From the NCBI GenBank assembly GCA_029203165.1, contig CP119308.1, positions 2,666,001-2,730,000 on the forward strand: a stretch of 64,000 nt of DNA, read 5' to 3'. The translations under genes and the position numbers were made by a program. This document shows positions 1 to 9,879 of this stretch, piece after piece (within the stretch, counting starts at the first letter, position 1; every line of letters begins with the position of its first letter). A model generated the notes under the pieces. The model did no database searches. It was not told where the DNA came from and saw nothing but the letters and a program-made list of their open reading frames with translations. This DNA comes from Candidatus Microbacterium colombiense (lineage in GTDB: Bacteria > Actinomycetota > Actinomycetes > Actinomycetales > Microbacteriaceae).

Positions 1-665
1 GCGTGACGACGATCGCCGCCTGCTCCCGGATGCTCACCAGAGGCGCGTGCAGATGGTCGAGACCGACGTGCGGCAGTTCCTTCGGCGCGAAGGCGAGAAG
101 CGCGAGTGCGGCGAAGTCGTCGACACTGAGCGACCAGACGAGTTCGGGTGTCTTGCGACGATGCTTCTCGTCGAGCCGGACCGCCCGCACATGCCGCCGA
201 TCCTCGCGCTGCAGGCATCGGGAGAACCACGCCGAGACCTCCTTGAAGGCCCGGTACTGCAGCAGCCGGGCGAACAGCAGATCCCGCGCCTCGAGCAGCG
301 CGACGGCCTCGGCATCCACCAGCTCGCCCTGCGGCAGGAGTCCGGCGACCTTCATGTCGAGGAGGGTCGCGGCGACCACCAGGAACTCCGACGCCTGATC
401 GAGTTCCTCGTCGTCGTCGAGTTCCTTCAGGTACGTGATGAACTCGTTCGTCACCGCACTGAGAGACACCTCGGTGATGTCCATCTCGTGCTTGGAGATG
501 AGGTTGAGCAGCAGATCGAACGGCCCGTCGAAGTTCGACAGAGAGACACGGAATCCCTCCGCGGCGTCGATCGCGGCAGAGCTCACGACATCGCTCACGG
601 CAGCGGACGATTCGGCAGCCTCGACGTCGGTCCCGGAGACCGGGTCGACCAGCGGAACGTTCTCG

Positions 666-682
<17 letters not shown>
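1..682 (-). CDS. scpA: Segregation and condensation protein A, 3' end cut by window edge
   Basis: Kleisin subunit of the SMC-ScpAB condensin complex, which compacts and segregates the chromosome. The reading frame from 682 down to the window edge gives about 227 residues without a stop. It shows the family N-terminal signature SNFDGPFDLLLNLISKHE, followed by DITEVSLSAVTNEFITYL and the ATLLDMK helix. The start is inferred as the GTG at 682, inside the last codons of the ParA gene (17-bp overlap), which implies translational coupling. About 35 low-complexity residues precede the kleisin domain, so a start further inside is possible. ParA-ScpA-ScpB order is standard in actinobacteria; scpB should lie just outside the window. 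Confidence 0.93.
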
Positions 683-1556
<874 letters not shown>

Positions 1557-1585
1557 CGGTTCTCCTGCTCCTTCGTGCTTGGTCG

Positions 1586-1591
1586 ATTCTA
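1586..1591 (-). promoter_or_regulatory. Candidate -10 box for parA-scpA
   Basis: Reading the minus strand, TAGAAT overlaps the TAG stop codon of the amidase gene about 30 bases upstream of parA. No convincing -35 hexamer is seen at 17-18 bases, so the call rests on the -10 alone. If real it gives parA-scpA a promoter independent of the upstream cassette. Confidence 0.3.
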
Positions 1592-2359
1592 GCGGCCGAC
1601 CTCTTCCTCGTCGTCCCGGCGCGCGGCGCGGTCGCCTGCCGCCTTGACGAGCGCCGCTATCACGCGGACGTCATCCGTGGTCTCAGGATGCCACTGCACG
1701 CCCACGGCGAAGCGCTCCCCCTCGCTCTCCATCGCCTGGAGCACACCGTCGTCGTCGTGGGCGGTGGCGACGAACCCGGGGTGATCCGCGACCGCCTGAT
1801 GGTGGTGGCTCGAACTCGTGATCTGCGCGCCCAGTGCCTCCGCGAGCCTGTTGCCCGGCGCGATCCCCACCGGGAGCGCCTCGTAGGAGCTCTCGCCACC
1901 GCCATGGCGCTCGTGGCCGACGACATCGGGCAGATGCTGGATCAGCGAGCCGCCTGATGCGACCGCCATGATCTGCATCCCCCGGCAGATCCCGAGCACG
2001 GGCAGACGCACCGCATCGGCCTCCGCCAGCAGCCAGAGCTCAGAGGCGTCACGGTCGTCGTCCCACCGCGTGACGTGAGGATCGGGATCCTGACCGTATC
2101 GGGCCGGATTCACATCCGCACCTCCGGCGATCAGCAGCCCGTCCAGCCGACCGAGCACCGCCCGTGCCGCCGCACGATCGGCCAGCGGCGGCACCAGGAT
2201 CGGGATGCCGCCCGCGCGCTCGACCGATCGGGCGTAGTCGCTGGGCAGGAGGTCGGCATCGATCTGCTTCCACGCACCCCAATCGGCTGCCTGGCGATAC
2301 GTCGTGACGCCGATGATGGGGCGCGGCTCCCCGGGGGAGGCAACGGAGGCATCACTCAA
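1589..2359 (-). CDS. Class I glutamine amidotransferase-like gamma-glutamyl hydrolase (peptidase C26, PuuD-like)
   Basis: Hydrolase of 256 residues from the peptidase C26 family, whose members release glutamate from gamma-glutamyl amides such as gamma-glutamyl-GABA (PuuD). The nucleophile elbow LGICRGMQ holds the catalytic Cys, and VGVQWHPE supplies the His and Glu of the triad. The start appears to be a TTG at 2359 overlapping the SDR stop by 8 bases. It is the last gene of the cassette, so it probably performs the final step: cleaving a gamma-glutamyl acid to glutamate plus the free acid. The true substrate is not readable from sequence; see the finding on the pathway. Confidence 0.88.
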   Translation of the reverse strand: MSDASVASPGEPRPIIGVTTYRQAADWGAWKQIDADLLPSDYARSVERAGGIPILVPPLADRAAARAVLGRLDGLLIAGGADVNPARYGQDPDPHVTRWDDDRDASELWLLAEADAVRLPVLGICRGMQIMAVASGGSLIQHLPDVVGHERHGGGESSYEALPVGIAPGNRLAEALGAQITSSSHHHQAVADHPGFVATAHDDDGVLQAMESEGERFAVGVQWHPETTDDVRVIAALVKAAGDRAARRDDEEEVGR

Positions 2360-3131
2360 AGTCGGCCTCGAGCGGGGTCACGTAGGCGTTCGAGAGACCG
2401 CCGTCGACGAGGAAGTCCATCGCCGTGATGAAGCTCGACTCGTCGCTGCCGAGGAACGACACCGCGTTGGCGATCTCCTCCGGCTCGGCGAAGCGCCCCA
2501 TCGGCACGTGCACGAGACGTCGGGCCGCGCGCTCCGGATCCTTCGCGAAGAGCTCCTGCAGCAGCGGCGTGTTCACCGGCCCGGGGCAGAGCGCGTTGAC
2601 GCGGATCCCCTTGCGGGCGAACTGCACGCCGAGTTCACGGGTCATCGCCAGCACGCCGCCCTTCGACGCCGTGTAGGAGATCTGCGACGTCGCAGCGCCC
2701 ATGATGGCGACGAACGACGCGGTGTTGATGATCGATCCGCTGCCCTGCTCGAGCATGTACGGCAGCACTGCCTTGCAGCACAGGTAGACGCTCGTGAGGT
2801 TCACATCCTGCACCAGGTTCCAGGCGTCGATGCCGGTCTTCAGGATCGAGTCGTCGGATGCCGGCGAGATGCCCGCGTTGTTGAATGCGATGTCGATGCG
2901 GCCGTACGTCGCCTTCGCGTGGGCGAACAGCGCCTCGACCTCATCCGCGTCGGTGACGTTCACCTTGATGAACGAGCCGCCGAGCTCCTCCGCGATCCGC
3001 GGGCCGTTCACCTCGTCGAGGTCACCGATGACGACCTTGGCTCCTTCCGCGACGAACTTCCGCGCCGTCGCCAGACCGATGCCGCTGCATCCGCCGGTGA
3101 TGACGCCCACTTTTCCTTCGAGCTTGCCCAT
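2352..3131 (-). CDS. Short-chain dehydrogenase/reductase (SDR)
   Basis: Classical SDR of about 259 residues, NAD(P)-dependent. Visible motifs are the cofactor loop GVITGGCSGIGLATA near the N-terminus, the acidic GDLDE after beta-2 (favouring NAD), NNAG, and the catalytic Ser-Tyr-Lys set ending in YTASK. Start: an in-frame ATG lies at 3146, but the ATG at 3131 has AAGGA about 8 bases upstream and begins MGKLEGKVG, which fits the family better. It lies 34 bases after the aldehyde dehydrogenase and overlaps the amidase by 8 bases. In PuuABCD-like clusters an FAD amine oxidase would be expected here. An SDR instead suggests an alcohol-to-aldehyde oxidation (inference). Confidence 0.92.
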   Translation of the reverse strand: MGKLEGKVGVITGGCSGIGLATARKFVAEGAKVVIGDLDEVNGPRIAEELGGSFIKVNVTDADEVEALFAHAKATYGRIDIAFNNAGISPASDDSILKTGIDAWNLVQDVNLTSVYLCCKAVLPYMLEQGSGSIINTASFVAIMGAATSQISYTASKGGVLAMTRELGVQFARKGIRVNALCPGPVNTPLLQELFAKDPERAARRLVHVPMGRFAEPEEIANAVSFLGSDESSFITAMDFLVDGGLSNAYVTPLEADFE

Positions 3132-3165
3132 CGTGTGTTCCTTCATGTCTTTCGTGCGGGGGGGG

Positions 3166-4560
3166 TCAGTTGTCGGTCGAGATGAACACGTTCTTCACCT
3201 CGGAGAAGGAGTCCGGTGCGTCGGGGCCGAGTTCACGCCCCAGTCCGGATTGCTTGAAGCCGCCGAACGGCGTCCAGTACCGCACCGAGGAGTGCGAGTT
3301 GATCGAGAGGTTGCCGCTGTCGACGTTCTGGGCGACGCGGAGTGCGCGGCCGATGTCCCGAGTGAAGATCGAGCCCGACAGGCCGTACTCGGTGTCGTTC
3401 GCCTTGGCGATCGCGTCGGCCTCGTCCGTGAACGGCATCACGGCGAGAACAGGGCCGAACAGCTCCTGCGTCCATACCGGATCCGTTGCACTGCGCGGCA
3501 GCACCACGGTCGGCGGCATCCAGAAACCGTTGCTCCCCTCGACGCTCTGACCACGGTAGGCGACATCCGCACCGGCGAGACCGGCCAGCACCGAGTCACG
3601 CTGCTTCGCCGAGATGAGCGGCCCCATGTCGGCATCCGCACTCGCGGGATCGGTGACGCGGAACGACTGCACCGCGGGCTGCAGCAGTTCGAGGAACCGG
3701 TCGTACACGCTCGCCTGCACGAGGATCCTCGAACGGGCGCAGCAGTCCTGCCCGGCGTTGTCGAGTCCGGCGCCCGGCGCGGAGGCCGCCGCCATCTCGA
3801 GGTCGGCGTCGTCGAAGATGATGTTCGCGTTCTTGCCGCCCAACTCCAGCGTGAGTCGCTTGACCTGATCGGCGCACCCGCGCATGATCCCCTTGCCGAC
3901 GTCCGTCGAACCGGTGAAGCACACCTTGCGGACCAGCGGATGCGTCACGAAACGCTCGCCGACGACGCGCCCCTTGCCAGGGATGACCGTGAACACGCCC
4001 TCGGGCAGACCCGCCTCCCGCGCGAGTTCGCCGAGGCGGAGCGCTGTCAGAGGCGTGAGCTCGGCCGGCTTCAGCACCACCGTGTTCCCGGCAGCGAGAG
4101 CGGGCCCGAAGCCCCATCCCGCGATCGGCATGGGGAAGTTCCACGGCACGATGATGCCGACGACGCCCAACGGTTCGTGGAAGGTGATGTCGACACCGCC
4201 GGCGACCGGAATCTGACGACCGAAATGCCGTTCGGGTGCGGCGCTGTAGTAGTTCAGCACGTCGCGGACGTTGCCCGCCTCCCAGCGGGCGTTGCCGATC
4301 GTGTGACCGGAGCCGGTGACCTCCAGCTCCGCGAGCTCGTCGATGTGCGCCTCGACAGCGGAGGCGAACGAGCGCAGCAGCCGGGCCCGCTCCCCCGGCG
4401 CGATCGCGCGCCACGCCGGGAACGCGCGATGCGCGCGTTCGATCGCCGCGTCGGTCGCCGCGAGATCGGCCAGAGCGACGTCGCCCACAGGGTCGCCGGT
4501 CGCCGGGTTCAGCACCGTGAACGTTCCGCCGCCGTCGAATTCGGAGTTCGGGATCCTCAT
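3166..4560 (-). CDS. NAD(P)-dependent aldehyde dehydrogenase
   Basis: ALDH-superfamily enzyme of 464 residues with the usual fold: PWNFPMPIAGWGFGPALAAG (cofactor entrance), FTGSTDVGK, the general base in LELGGKNANI, and the nucleophile Cys in NAGQDCCARS. It should oxidise an aldehyde intermediate to its acid. The upstream in-frame start at 4596 would overlap the ligase gene by 34 bases. The ATG at 4560 sits 2 bases after the ligase stop with GAGAGG in front and begins MRIPNSEF, so I use it. Coupling with the ligase and SDR implies the aldehyde is gamma-glutamylated, as for PuuC; this is inference from context. Confidence 0.93.
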   Translation of the reverse strand: MRIPNSEFDGGGTFTVLNPATGDPVGDVALADLAATDAAIERAHRAFPAWRAIAPGERARLLRSFASAVEAHIDELAELEVTGSGHTIGNARWEAGNVRDVLNYYSAAPERHFGRQIPVAGGVDITFHEPLGVVGIIVPWNFPMPIAGWGFGPALAAGNTVVLKPAELTPLTALRLGELAREAGLPEGVFTVIPGKGRVVGERFVTHPLVRKVCFTGSTDVGKGIMRGCADQVKRLTLELGGKNANIIFDDADLEMAAASAPGAGLDNAGQDCCARSRILVQASVYDRFLELLQPAVQSFRVTDPASADADMGPLISAKQRDSVLAGLAGADVAYRGQSVEGSNGFWMPPTVVLPRSATDPVWTQELFGPVLAVMPFTDEADAIAKANDTEYGLSGSIFTRDIGRALRVAQNVDSGNLSINSHSSVRYWTPFGGFKQSGLGRELGPDAPDSFSEVKNVFISTDN

Positions 4561-4562
4561 GC

Positions 4563-5945
4563 TCACAGCCTCTCGAATCCTCGGGTCAGCTCCCAATCGG
4601 TGACCGCAGCGTCGAACGCCTCGATCTCGATGTCGGCATAGTGCACGTAGTGCTTCACCACGTCTTCACCGAAGACGGATGCCGCGATCTCGGAGCGCAG
4701 CAGGGCGTCGCGCGCATCGCGCATCGTGGTCGGCACCACGGGAGCGCCCGACTCGTACGCGTTGCCCTTCGTCTCCGGCTCGAGCGCGAGTTCGTGCTCG
4801 ATGCCGTACAGGCCACCCGCGAGCATGGCCGCGAGCCCCAGGTAGGGGTTCATGTCTCCCCCGGGGAGGCGGTTCTCCATGCGTGCCCCGGCGCCGCGTC
4901 CGACGAGCCGGACGGAGGTCGTGCGGTTGTCGAGCCCCCAGGCCACCGAGGTCGGCGCGAACGAGCCCTTCACGAAGCGCTTGTAGGAGTTGATGTTCGG
5001 CGCGTAGAAGAGGGTGAACTCGCGCATGGTTGCCAGCACTCCGGCGATGAAGTGATCGTAGAGCGGCGTGCGCTCCTTCTTCGCCGCGTCCCAGAACACC
5101 AGCTCATCGTCCGTCCCACGCAGCGACATGTGCACGTGGCAGGAGTTGCCCTCGCGCTGATTGGGCTTCGCCATGAAGGTGATCGACTGGCCGTGCTGGC
5201 GTGCGATGTCCTTCGCCGCCGTCTTGTAGACGGAGTGGTTGTCGGCGGTCGTGATCACGTCGTCGTACTTGAACGCGATCTCGTGCTGGCCGAAGTTGCA
5301 CTCACCCTTCGCGGATTCGACGTTGAGGCCCGAGGCGTACATCGTGTTGCGGATCTCGCGCAGCAGTGGTTCCACGACGCTCGACCCCGTGATCGAGTAG
5401 TCGACGTTGTAGCGGTTCGCCGGGATGAGGCCCCGGTAGCCGTCATCCCACGCCTGGTCGTACGACGTGTTGAAGATCACGAACTCGAGCTCCGTGCCCG
5501 CCAGGGCCTTCCATCCGTGCGAGGCGGCACGCTCCGCCTGCGCGCTCAGCATCGCGCGCGGCGATACGCGGACGGCCTCGCCGTCGGTGGTGGTCAGGTC
5601 GCACTGGATCATCACGGTGCCCGGGCGGTGCGGCATGCGCCGGATCGTGCCGTAGTCGGGCACGAACTCCATGTCGCCGTATCCGGTCTCCCAGGAGGTG
5701 ATCTCGTAGCCGTCGACCGTGTTCATGTCGACATCGACCGCGAGCAGATAGTTGCATCCCTCCGTCCCGTGCTCCAAGACGCTGTCGAGGAAGAACCGAC
5801 CGTGCAGGAGCTTGCCCTGCAGACGGCCCTGCATGTCGGTGAAGGCGAGCACGACGGTGTCGATCTCATCGCTGAGGATCGCGGCTCGCAGCTGTTCGAC
5901 GCTCAGCATGCGGTCGTTTCGGGCGGGGCCTGTGGGGATGTTCAT
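4563..5945 (-). CDS. Glutamine-synthetase-family gamma-glutamyl-amine ligase (PuuA/GlnA4-like)
   Basis: ATP-dependent ligase of 460 residues in the glutamine synthetase superfamily. Catalytic-core motifs are present: GTELEFVIF, GQHEIAFKY, GNSCHVHMSL, NRTTSVRL and ENRLPGGDMNPY. There is no C-terminal Tyr-adenylation motif of GlnA type. The co-encoded aldehyde dehydrogenase, C26 amidase, permease and FCD regulator indicate that it glutamylates an imported amine rather than ammonia. Known relatives act on putrescine (PuuA), ethanolamine (GlnA4 of Streptomyces) or isopropylamine/alaninol (IpuC). The absence of an amine oxidase makes putrescine less likely. It starts 10 bases after the regulator. 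Confidence 0.9.
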   Translation of the reverse strand: MNIPTGPARNDRMLSVEQLRAAILSDEIDTVVLAFTDMQGRLQGKLLHGRFFLDSVLEHGTEGCNYLLAVDVDMNTVDGYEITSWETGYGDMEFVPDYGTIRRMPHRPGTVMIQCDLTTTDGEAVRVSPRAMLSAQAERAASHGWKALAGTELEFVIFNTSYDQAWDDGYRGLIPANRYNVDYSITGSSVVEPLLREIRNTMYASGLNVESAKGECNFGQHEIAFKYDDVITTADNHSVYKTAAKDIARQHGQSITFMAKPNQREGNSCHVHMSLRGTDDELVFWDAAKKERTPLYDHFIAGVLATMREFTLFYAPNINSYKRFVKGSFAPTSVAWGLDNRTTSVRLVGRGAGARMENRLPGGDMNPYLGLAAMLAGGLYGIEHELALEPETKGNAYESGAPVVPTTMRDARDALLRSEIAASVFGEDVVKHYVHYADIEIEAFDAAVTDWELTRGFERL

Positions 5946-5955
5946 CGGTGAGCAC

Positions 5956-6678
5956 TCATTTCAGTAGCCCGTTCAACAGGGCGGCGGTGGCTTCGCAATG
6001 CGCTGCCATCACGTCACGAGCCTGGTCGGCGTCGCCGGCCAGGATCGCAGTGACGATGGCGCGATGCTCATCCTCCGCATGATCGATGTTCTTCTTCAGG
6101 AAAGGGATCTCCGCGAGGAGTTGATGGATCTTCACCTGCACGCTGCTGCAGGCCCGGGCGAGTTCGTCGGAGCCGCAGATCGTGCTGATGGTGAGGTGGA
6201 ACCGGGCGTCGGCCTGACGGTAGTCCGCCGGCGTCTCGGAGGCGGCGAGGTCGGTCAGGCTCGTCTCGAGCATCGCCCTGTGCTCGTCGGTGAGGGTGGT
6301 CTGCGCCGCACGGTAGGCCGCGCCGGGCTCGATCACCGAACGGAACACGATGACGTCGTCGATCTCGGCGCGCCGCGGTGTCGACTGGCCGGCCGGCCAC
6401 ACGTCGGTGAGCGGTTCGACGACGGTGCCCCCTCCGCGCCCCCGGGTCGTTGACACGAACCCGGCGGCGCGGAGGGCGCTGATGGCTTCCCGGAGTGTGG
6501 CCCGCGAGACGTTCAGTCTCTCGGCCAGTTCCCGCTCCCCCGGCAGTTTCGACCCGACCCGGAAGATCCCGAGCTGGATGGCGGAACCGAGCTGCTCGAT
6601 GCAGGACTCGAACGCCATGTGTCCTCGGACCGGGTGGAGTGCGGCATCCACCAGAGGGGAATCCATCGTGTCGCTCAT
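5956..6678 (-). CDS. GntR-family transcriptional regulator, FadR/FCD subfamily
   Basis: Regulator of 240 residues. Residues about 25-95 form the winged helix-turn-helix: LPGERELAERLNVSRATLRE is the recognition region. The rest is an all-helical FCD ligand domain whose conserved Asp/His positions (DARFHLTIS, EHRAI, AAHCEA) usually bind a metal that contacts a carboxylate effector. It sits between the permease and the ligase, with 10-base gaps on both sides, so it is made with the genes it presumably controls. A candidate operator half-site TCAGACCA lies at the cassette promoter. The likely inducer is the amine-derived pathway compound (inference). Confidence 0.92.
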   Translation of the reverse strand: MSDTMDSPLVDAALHPVRGHMAFESCIEQLGSAIQLGIFRVGSKLPGERELAERLNVSRATLREAISALRAAGFVSTTRGRGGGTVVEPLTDVWPAGQSTPRRAEIDDVIVFRSVIEPGAAYRAAQTTLTDEHRAMLETSLTDLAASETPADYRQADARFHLTISTICGSDELARACSSVQVKIHQLLAEIPFLKKNIDHAEDEHRAIVTAILAGDADQARDVMAAHCEATAALLNGLLK

Positions 6679-6688
6679 CTGCCGATTC

Positions 6689-8233
6689 TCACTCCTTCAG
6701 CAATGAGTCGGCCGACTTGGTGAGGTGCTCCGCCTCGTCGTGCTTCATGAAGTCGCGCTTTCCGTACGCGAACCACAGCACGACGGCCAGGATGCCGACG
6801 ACGACCACCGCGACCGGCGCGTAGTTGAAGGTGTCGACCGTGATGGGGGTCACCGGCGGCAGCACGAACAGGATCACGATGACCACGACCCAGCCGACGG
6901 CGATCCATCCGACCAGTGCGCTCCAGCGTCCGAGGTTCCACGGCCCCGGCGTGAAGTCGGAGCTCAGTCGTCGCAGCAGGACCGGTGTGACGTAGGCGAT
7001 GTAGAGACCGATCACCGCGATCGACGTCACCGCCAGGTACGCGGTGATGTTGAACAGCGCGGGCACCGTCACGAGGATCGACAGCACGACGCACAGCCAG
7101 ATGGAGTTCGTCGGGGTGCCGGTGCGCCGGTTCACACGCGCCCAGAGCCGCGAACCGGGGATCGCGTTGTCGCGCGAGAACGCGTAGCTCATGCGCGAGT
7201 TGGCCGTCACCGATGCCATGCCGCAGAAGAACTGGGCACCGCACACGATGAACAGGAGGAACTTCGCCACATCGGGGTTGTTCAACGCATCGACGAAGAT
7301 CTGAGCGGGTCCCGAGCCGAGCGAGGTCCCCACGATCGCGGAGAGCCCCTCCTCGCTGCCGTCCTGGATCGCCGAGACGATCGTGAAGAGCAGGATCCAG
7401 CCGCCGATGATGGAGATGAGGACGCTCATCACGATGCCCTTGGGCGCGGCGACCGCGGCGTTCTTCGTCTCCTCCGCGACGTGCGCCGACGCGTCGTAAC
7501 CGGTGTAGGTGTACTGGGCCATCAACAGACCCATGAGGAACACGTACGGTCCGAACGACCAGCCGGTCTCGTTGTGGAAGGTCGTGAACGACCACGCGAC
7601 GTCCTGGTGTTGCGCGGGCATGATCCACAGCACGGCGACGATGATCACGACGCCGACGATGTGCCACCATGCCGAGACGTTCGAGAGCAGGCTCACGAGG
7701 TTCACGCCGAAGGTGTTGAGCAGGCCGTGCACCACGATGAGGGCGATGAAGAGGCCGAAGGTGTTGTAGGCGTTGACCTCGACGCCCCACATCAGATTGG
7801 CGAATGCCATCATGGTGGCCGCCGCGCCGTAGTCGATCGCGGCGGTCACGGCGACCTCGCCGAGGAAGTTGAACCAGCCGACGAACCACGCCCACTGGCG
7901 CTTGTTCTTCTTCGCCAGACGCCCGGCCCAGAAGTACAGTCCGCCGGCGGTGGGATACCGGGAGCAGACCTCGGCCATCGCGAGCGCGACGCAGAGGACG
8001 AAGACGCCGACGAGCGGCCACCCGATGTTGATGGCCATGGGGCCGCCCGACTTGAGGGCGATGTTGAAGGAGGTGATGCAGCCGGCGAGGATCGAGATGA
8101 TGGAGAACGAGACTGCGAAATTGGAGAAGCCGGACATGCCGCGATGCAGCTCCTGCTTGTAGCCGAGCTCGGCCAGTGCGGCCGCGTCTGCATCGAGAGG
8201 TTGTGAGTCCGGCGCCTTTGTCGTGTCACTCAT
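6689..8233 (-). CDS. APC-family amino acid/amine permease
   Basis: Integral membrane transporter of 514 residues with about 12 hydrophobic segments. The N-terminal consensus ELHRGMSGFSNFAVSFSIIS and the GWPLVGVFVLCVALAMAEV helix are typical of the amino acid-polyamine-organocation superfamily, in the GABA/choline/ethanolamine permease branch. It is the first gene of the minus-strand cassette, directly behind the promoter at 8277-8306. It probably imports the amine that the downstream ligase glutamylates. Family resemblance alone does not discriminate between GABA, ethanolamine or other amines. Confidence 0.92.
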   Translation of the reverse strand: MSDTTKAPDSQPLDADAAALAELGYKQELHRGMSGFSNFAVSFSIISILAGCITSFNIALKSGGPMAINIGWPLVGVFVLCVALAMAEVCSRYPTAGGLYFWAGRLAKKNKRQWAWFVGWFNFLGEVAVTAAIDYGAAATMMAFANLMWGVEVNAYNTFGLFIALIVVHGLLNTFGVNLVSLLSNVSAWWHIVGVVIIVAVLWIMPAQHQDVAWSFTTFHNETGWSFGPYVFLMGLLMAQYTYTGYDASAHVAEETKNAAVAAPKGIVMSVLISIIGGWILLFTIVSAIQDGSEEGLSAIVGTSLGSGPAQIFVDALNNPDVAKFLLFIVCGAQFFCGMASVTANSRMSYAFSRDNAIPGSRLWARVNRRTGTPTNSIWLCVVLSILVTVPALFNITAYLAVTSIAVIGLYIAYVTPVLLRRLSSDFTPGPWNLGRWSALVGWIAVGWVVVIVILFVLPPVTPITVDTFNYAPVAVVVVGILAVVLWFAYGKRDFMKHDEAEHLTKSADSLLKE

Positions 8234-8276
8234 AGGGGTGCTACCTGGCTTTCGATCGGAGGGAGCAGTTGGAGCG

Positions 8277-8306
8277 ATTCTGGCCTGTCCGATCCAGTGC
8301 TGTCAA
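8277..8306 (-). promoter_or_regulatory. Promoter of the gamma-glutamyl cassette with FCD-type operator half-site
   Basis: On the minus strand TTGACA (8301-8306) and CAGAAT (8277-8282) are separated by 18 bases, a near-consensus sigma-70-type promoter about 45 bases before the permease start. Immediately upstream is GAAGTCAGACCA, whose GTCAGACCA core resembles GntR/FadR half-sites. It is a candidate binding site for the FCD regulator encoded in the cassette. Confidence 0.6.
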
Positions 8307-8368
8307 TGGTCTGACTTCATACCTTCAACCGCAACGTTCCCTCTGATGGCAGCGAGGATGCGGGAGCG

Positions 8369-9271
8369 TCAGCGTGCGCGGGGGTGGGACGTCGCGTAGA
8401 TGTCCCGCAGCGTGTCCACGGAGACGTGGGTGTAGATCTGCGTGGTGGCGACGGAGGCATGCCCCAACAGTTCCTGCACCACGCGCACGTCGGCTCCGCC
8501 CTGCAGCAGGTGGGTGGCGAAGGAGTGGCGGAGGGTGTGCGGCGAGACCTCTGCGGTGATCTGCGCCTTCTCCGCCGCAGAGCGGATCACGAGCCACGCG
8601 CTCTGCCGTGAGAGGGGCGCGCCCCGGGCGCCGAGGAAGAGGCGGGCGGACGCGCGTCCCGACGCGGCGAGCTGGGGTCGCACCCGCGTGAGATAGGCGT
8701 CGACCGCGACGCGCGCGAACGAGCCGATCGGCACGATGCGCTCCTTCGATCCCTTGCCACGGAGCCGCAGCACGTCGCCGTGCGCGAGGTCGTCGACATC
8801 GAGCCCCACGGCCTCGGACACGCGGGCCCCCGTCGCATACAGCAGCTCGAGCAGCGCGCGGTCGCGGATGCCGATCGGTTCATCGGCGGACGGCGCGGCG
8901 AGCAGGCGCTCGACCTGATCGATCGTCAATGCCTTCGGCAGTCTCCGCGGCGCCTTCGGCGGGCGCAGGCGACCGCTCGGGTCATCCGCCTCGATCCCCT
9001 CGCGGGCGAGGAACCGGTGCCACCCGCGCACGGAGGACTGCAGCCGCGCGAGGCTCGTGGCCGCGGGGGCGGGGATCGCTCCCGCACGCTCGGCGATGAA
9101 CCGTCCGACGACGGCCGGCGTCACCTCCGCCGTCTCCACGATGCCCTCGCTCTGCAGCCACTGCAGGTACCCGCCGAGGTCGCGTCGATAGGCCGAGACC
9201 GTGTGCACGCTCAGTCCGCGCTCGATCGTGACGTGTCGCAGGTAGGCGTCGAGGGCGCGGTCGAGCTGCAT
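8369..9271 (-). CDS. xerD: Site-specific tyrosine recombinase XerD
   Basis: Recombinase of 300 residues that resolves chromosome dimers at dif with XerC. An N-terminal SAM-like core-binding domain occupies residues 1-95. The catalytic residues are all visible: Arg150 in ATGARVSE, Lys173 in GKGSKER, His245 and Arg248 in SPHTLRHS, His271 in LLGHAS and nucleophile Tyr280 in TQIYTH. Start chosen at the ATG 9271, two bases after the NUDIX stop. A longer in-frame extension to 9517 would lie entirely inside the NUDIX gene and is Arg/Gly-rich, so I reject it. In relatives parA-scpA usually follow directly; here the amine cassette intervenes. Confidence 0.96.
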   Translation of the reverse strand: MQLDRALDAYLRHVTIERGLSVHTVSAYRRDLGGYLQWLQSEGIVETAEVTPAVVGRFIAERAGAIPAPAATSLARLQSSVRGWHRFLAREGIEADDPSGRLRPPKAPRRLPKALTIDQVERLLAAPSADEPIGIRDRALLELLYATGARVSEAVGLDVDDLAHGDVLRLRGKGSKERIVPIGSFARVAVDAYLTRVRPQLAASGRASARLFLGARGAPLSRQSAWLVIRSAAEKAQITAEVSPHTLRHSFATHLLQGGADVRVVQELLGHASVATTQIYTHVSVDTLRDIYATSHPRAR

Positions 9272-9273
9272 GC

Positions 9274-9879
9274 TCAGGCCCGGTCGCGCAGCCTCTGCGC
9301 CGTCGCCCGCACCTGCGCCGTCGCCAGCACACCGATGGTGAGGATGCCGTTGCGCATGCGCCCCTCCAGGACCGCATCCACCGCGTCGGCGAGCGGAATC
9401 CACTCGACGCGGATGTCGGCTTCCTCGTCTTCCCGCGCATGCACGCCCGGAGCCGTGCGCACACCGGTGGCGAGGAACAGGTGGATCAGCTCGTCGTTGC
9501 CGCCTGGCGTCGTCCACGACGACACCAGGGGTTCCCAGTGGTCGGCGACGAGATCGGCCTCCTCCGCCAGCTCGCGGCGTGCGGCCTCGAGCGGCTCCTC
9601 CCCCGCGATGTCGAGCAGGCCGGCGGGCAGCTCCCAGTCGCGGTGGCGGATCGGATGCCGGTACTGCTGGATGAGCAGCACACGCTCCTGCTCGTCGAGG
9701 GCGACGATCGCGACCGCGCCGGTGTGCGCGACGTACTGGCGGCGGATCTCTCCGTCGCCGTAGCGCACGCGGTCGTCACGAACGTTCCAGACCGCTCCCT
9801 CGAACACCAGATCCGAGGTCAGAACGTCCGGCGTCGACGGTTCATCGCGCAGGTCGCTGCTGCGGATGGTCTCAGGCAT
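9274..9879 (-). CDS. NUDIX hydrolase, ADP-ribose pyrophosphatase type
   Basis: Protein of 201 residues. The NUDIX box runs through [20 protein letters not shown] and continues EADLV, close to GX5EX7REUXEEXGU with Asp in place of the last Gly. The preceding QQYRHP and ELPAGLLD elements are typical of ADP-ribose pyrophosphatases (NudF-like), which cleave ADP-ribose to AMP and ribose 5-phosphate. Start chosen at the ATG 9879, overlapping the pyrG stop by 8 bases; the longer frame inside pyrG is a shadow. Its position between pyrG and xerD is conserved in actinobacteria. Confidence 0.93.
   Translation of the reverse strand: MPETIRSSDLRDEPSTPDVLTSDLVFEGAVWNVRDDRVRYGDGEIRRQYVAHTGAVAIVALDEQERVLLIQQYRHPIRHRDWELPAGLLDIAGEEPLEAARRELAEEADLVADHWEPLVSSWTTPGGNDELIHLFLATGVRTAPGVHAREDEEADIRVEWIPLADAVDAVLEGRMRNGILTIGVLATAQVRATAQRLRDRA

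Noticed and set aside
1589..8233. Mobile element carrying the amine cassette
   Set aside because: No transposase, integrase, terminal repeats or target-site duplications were seen at either border, and base composition looks like the neighbours.
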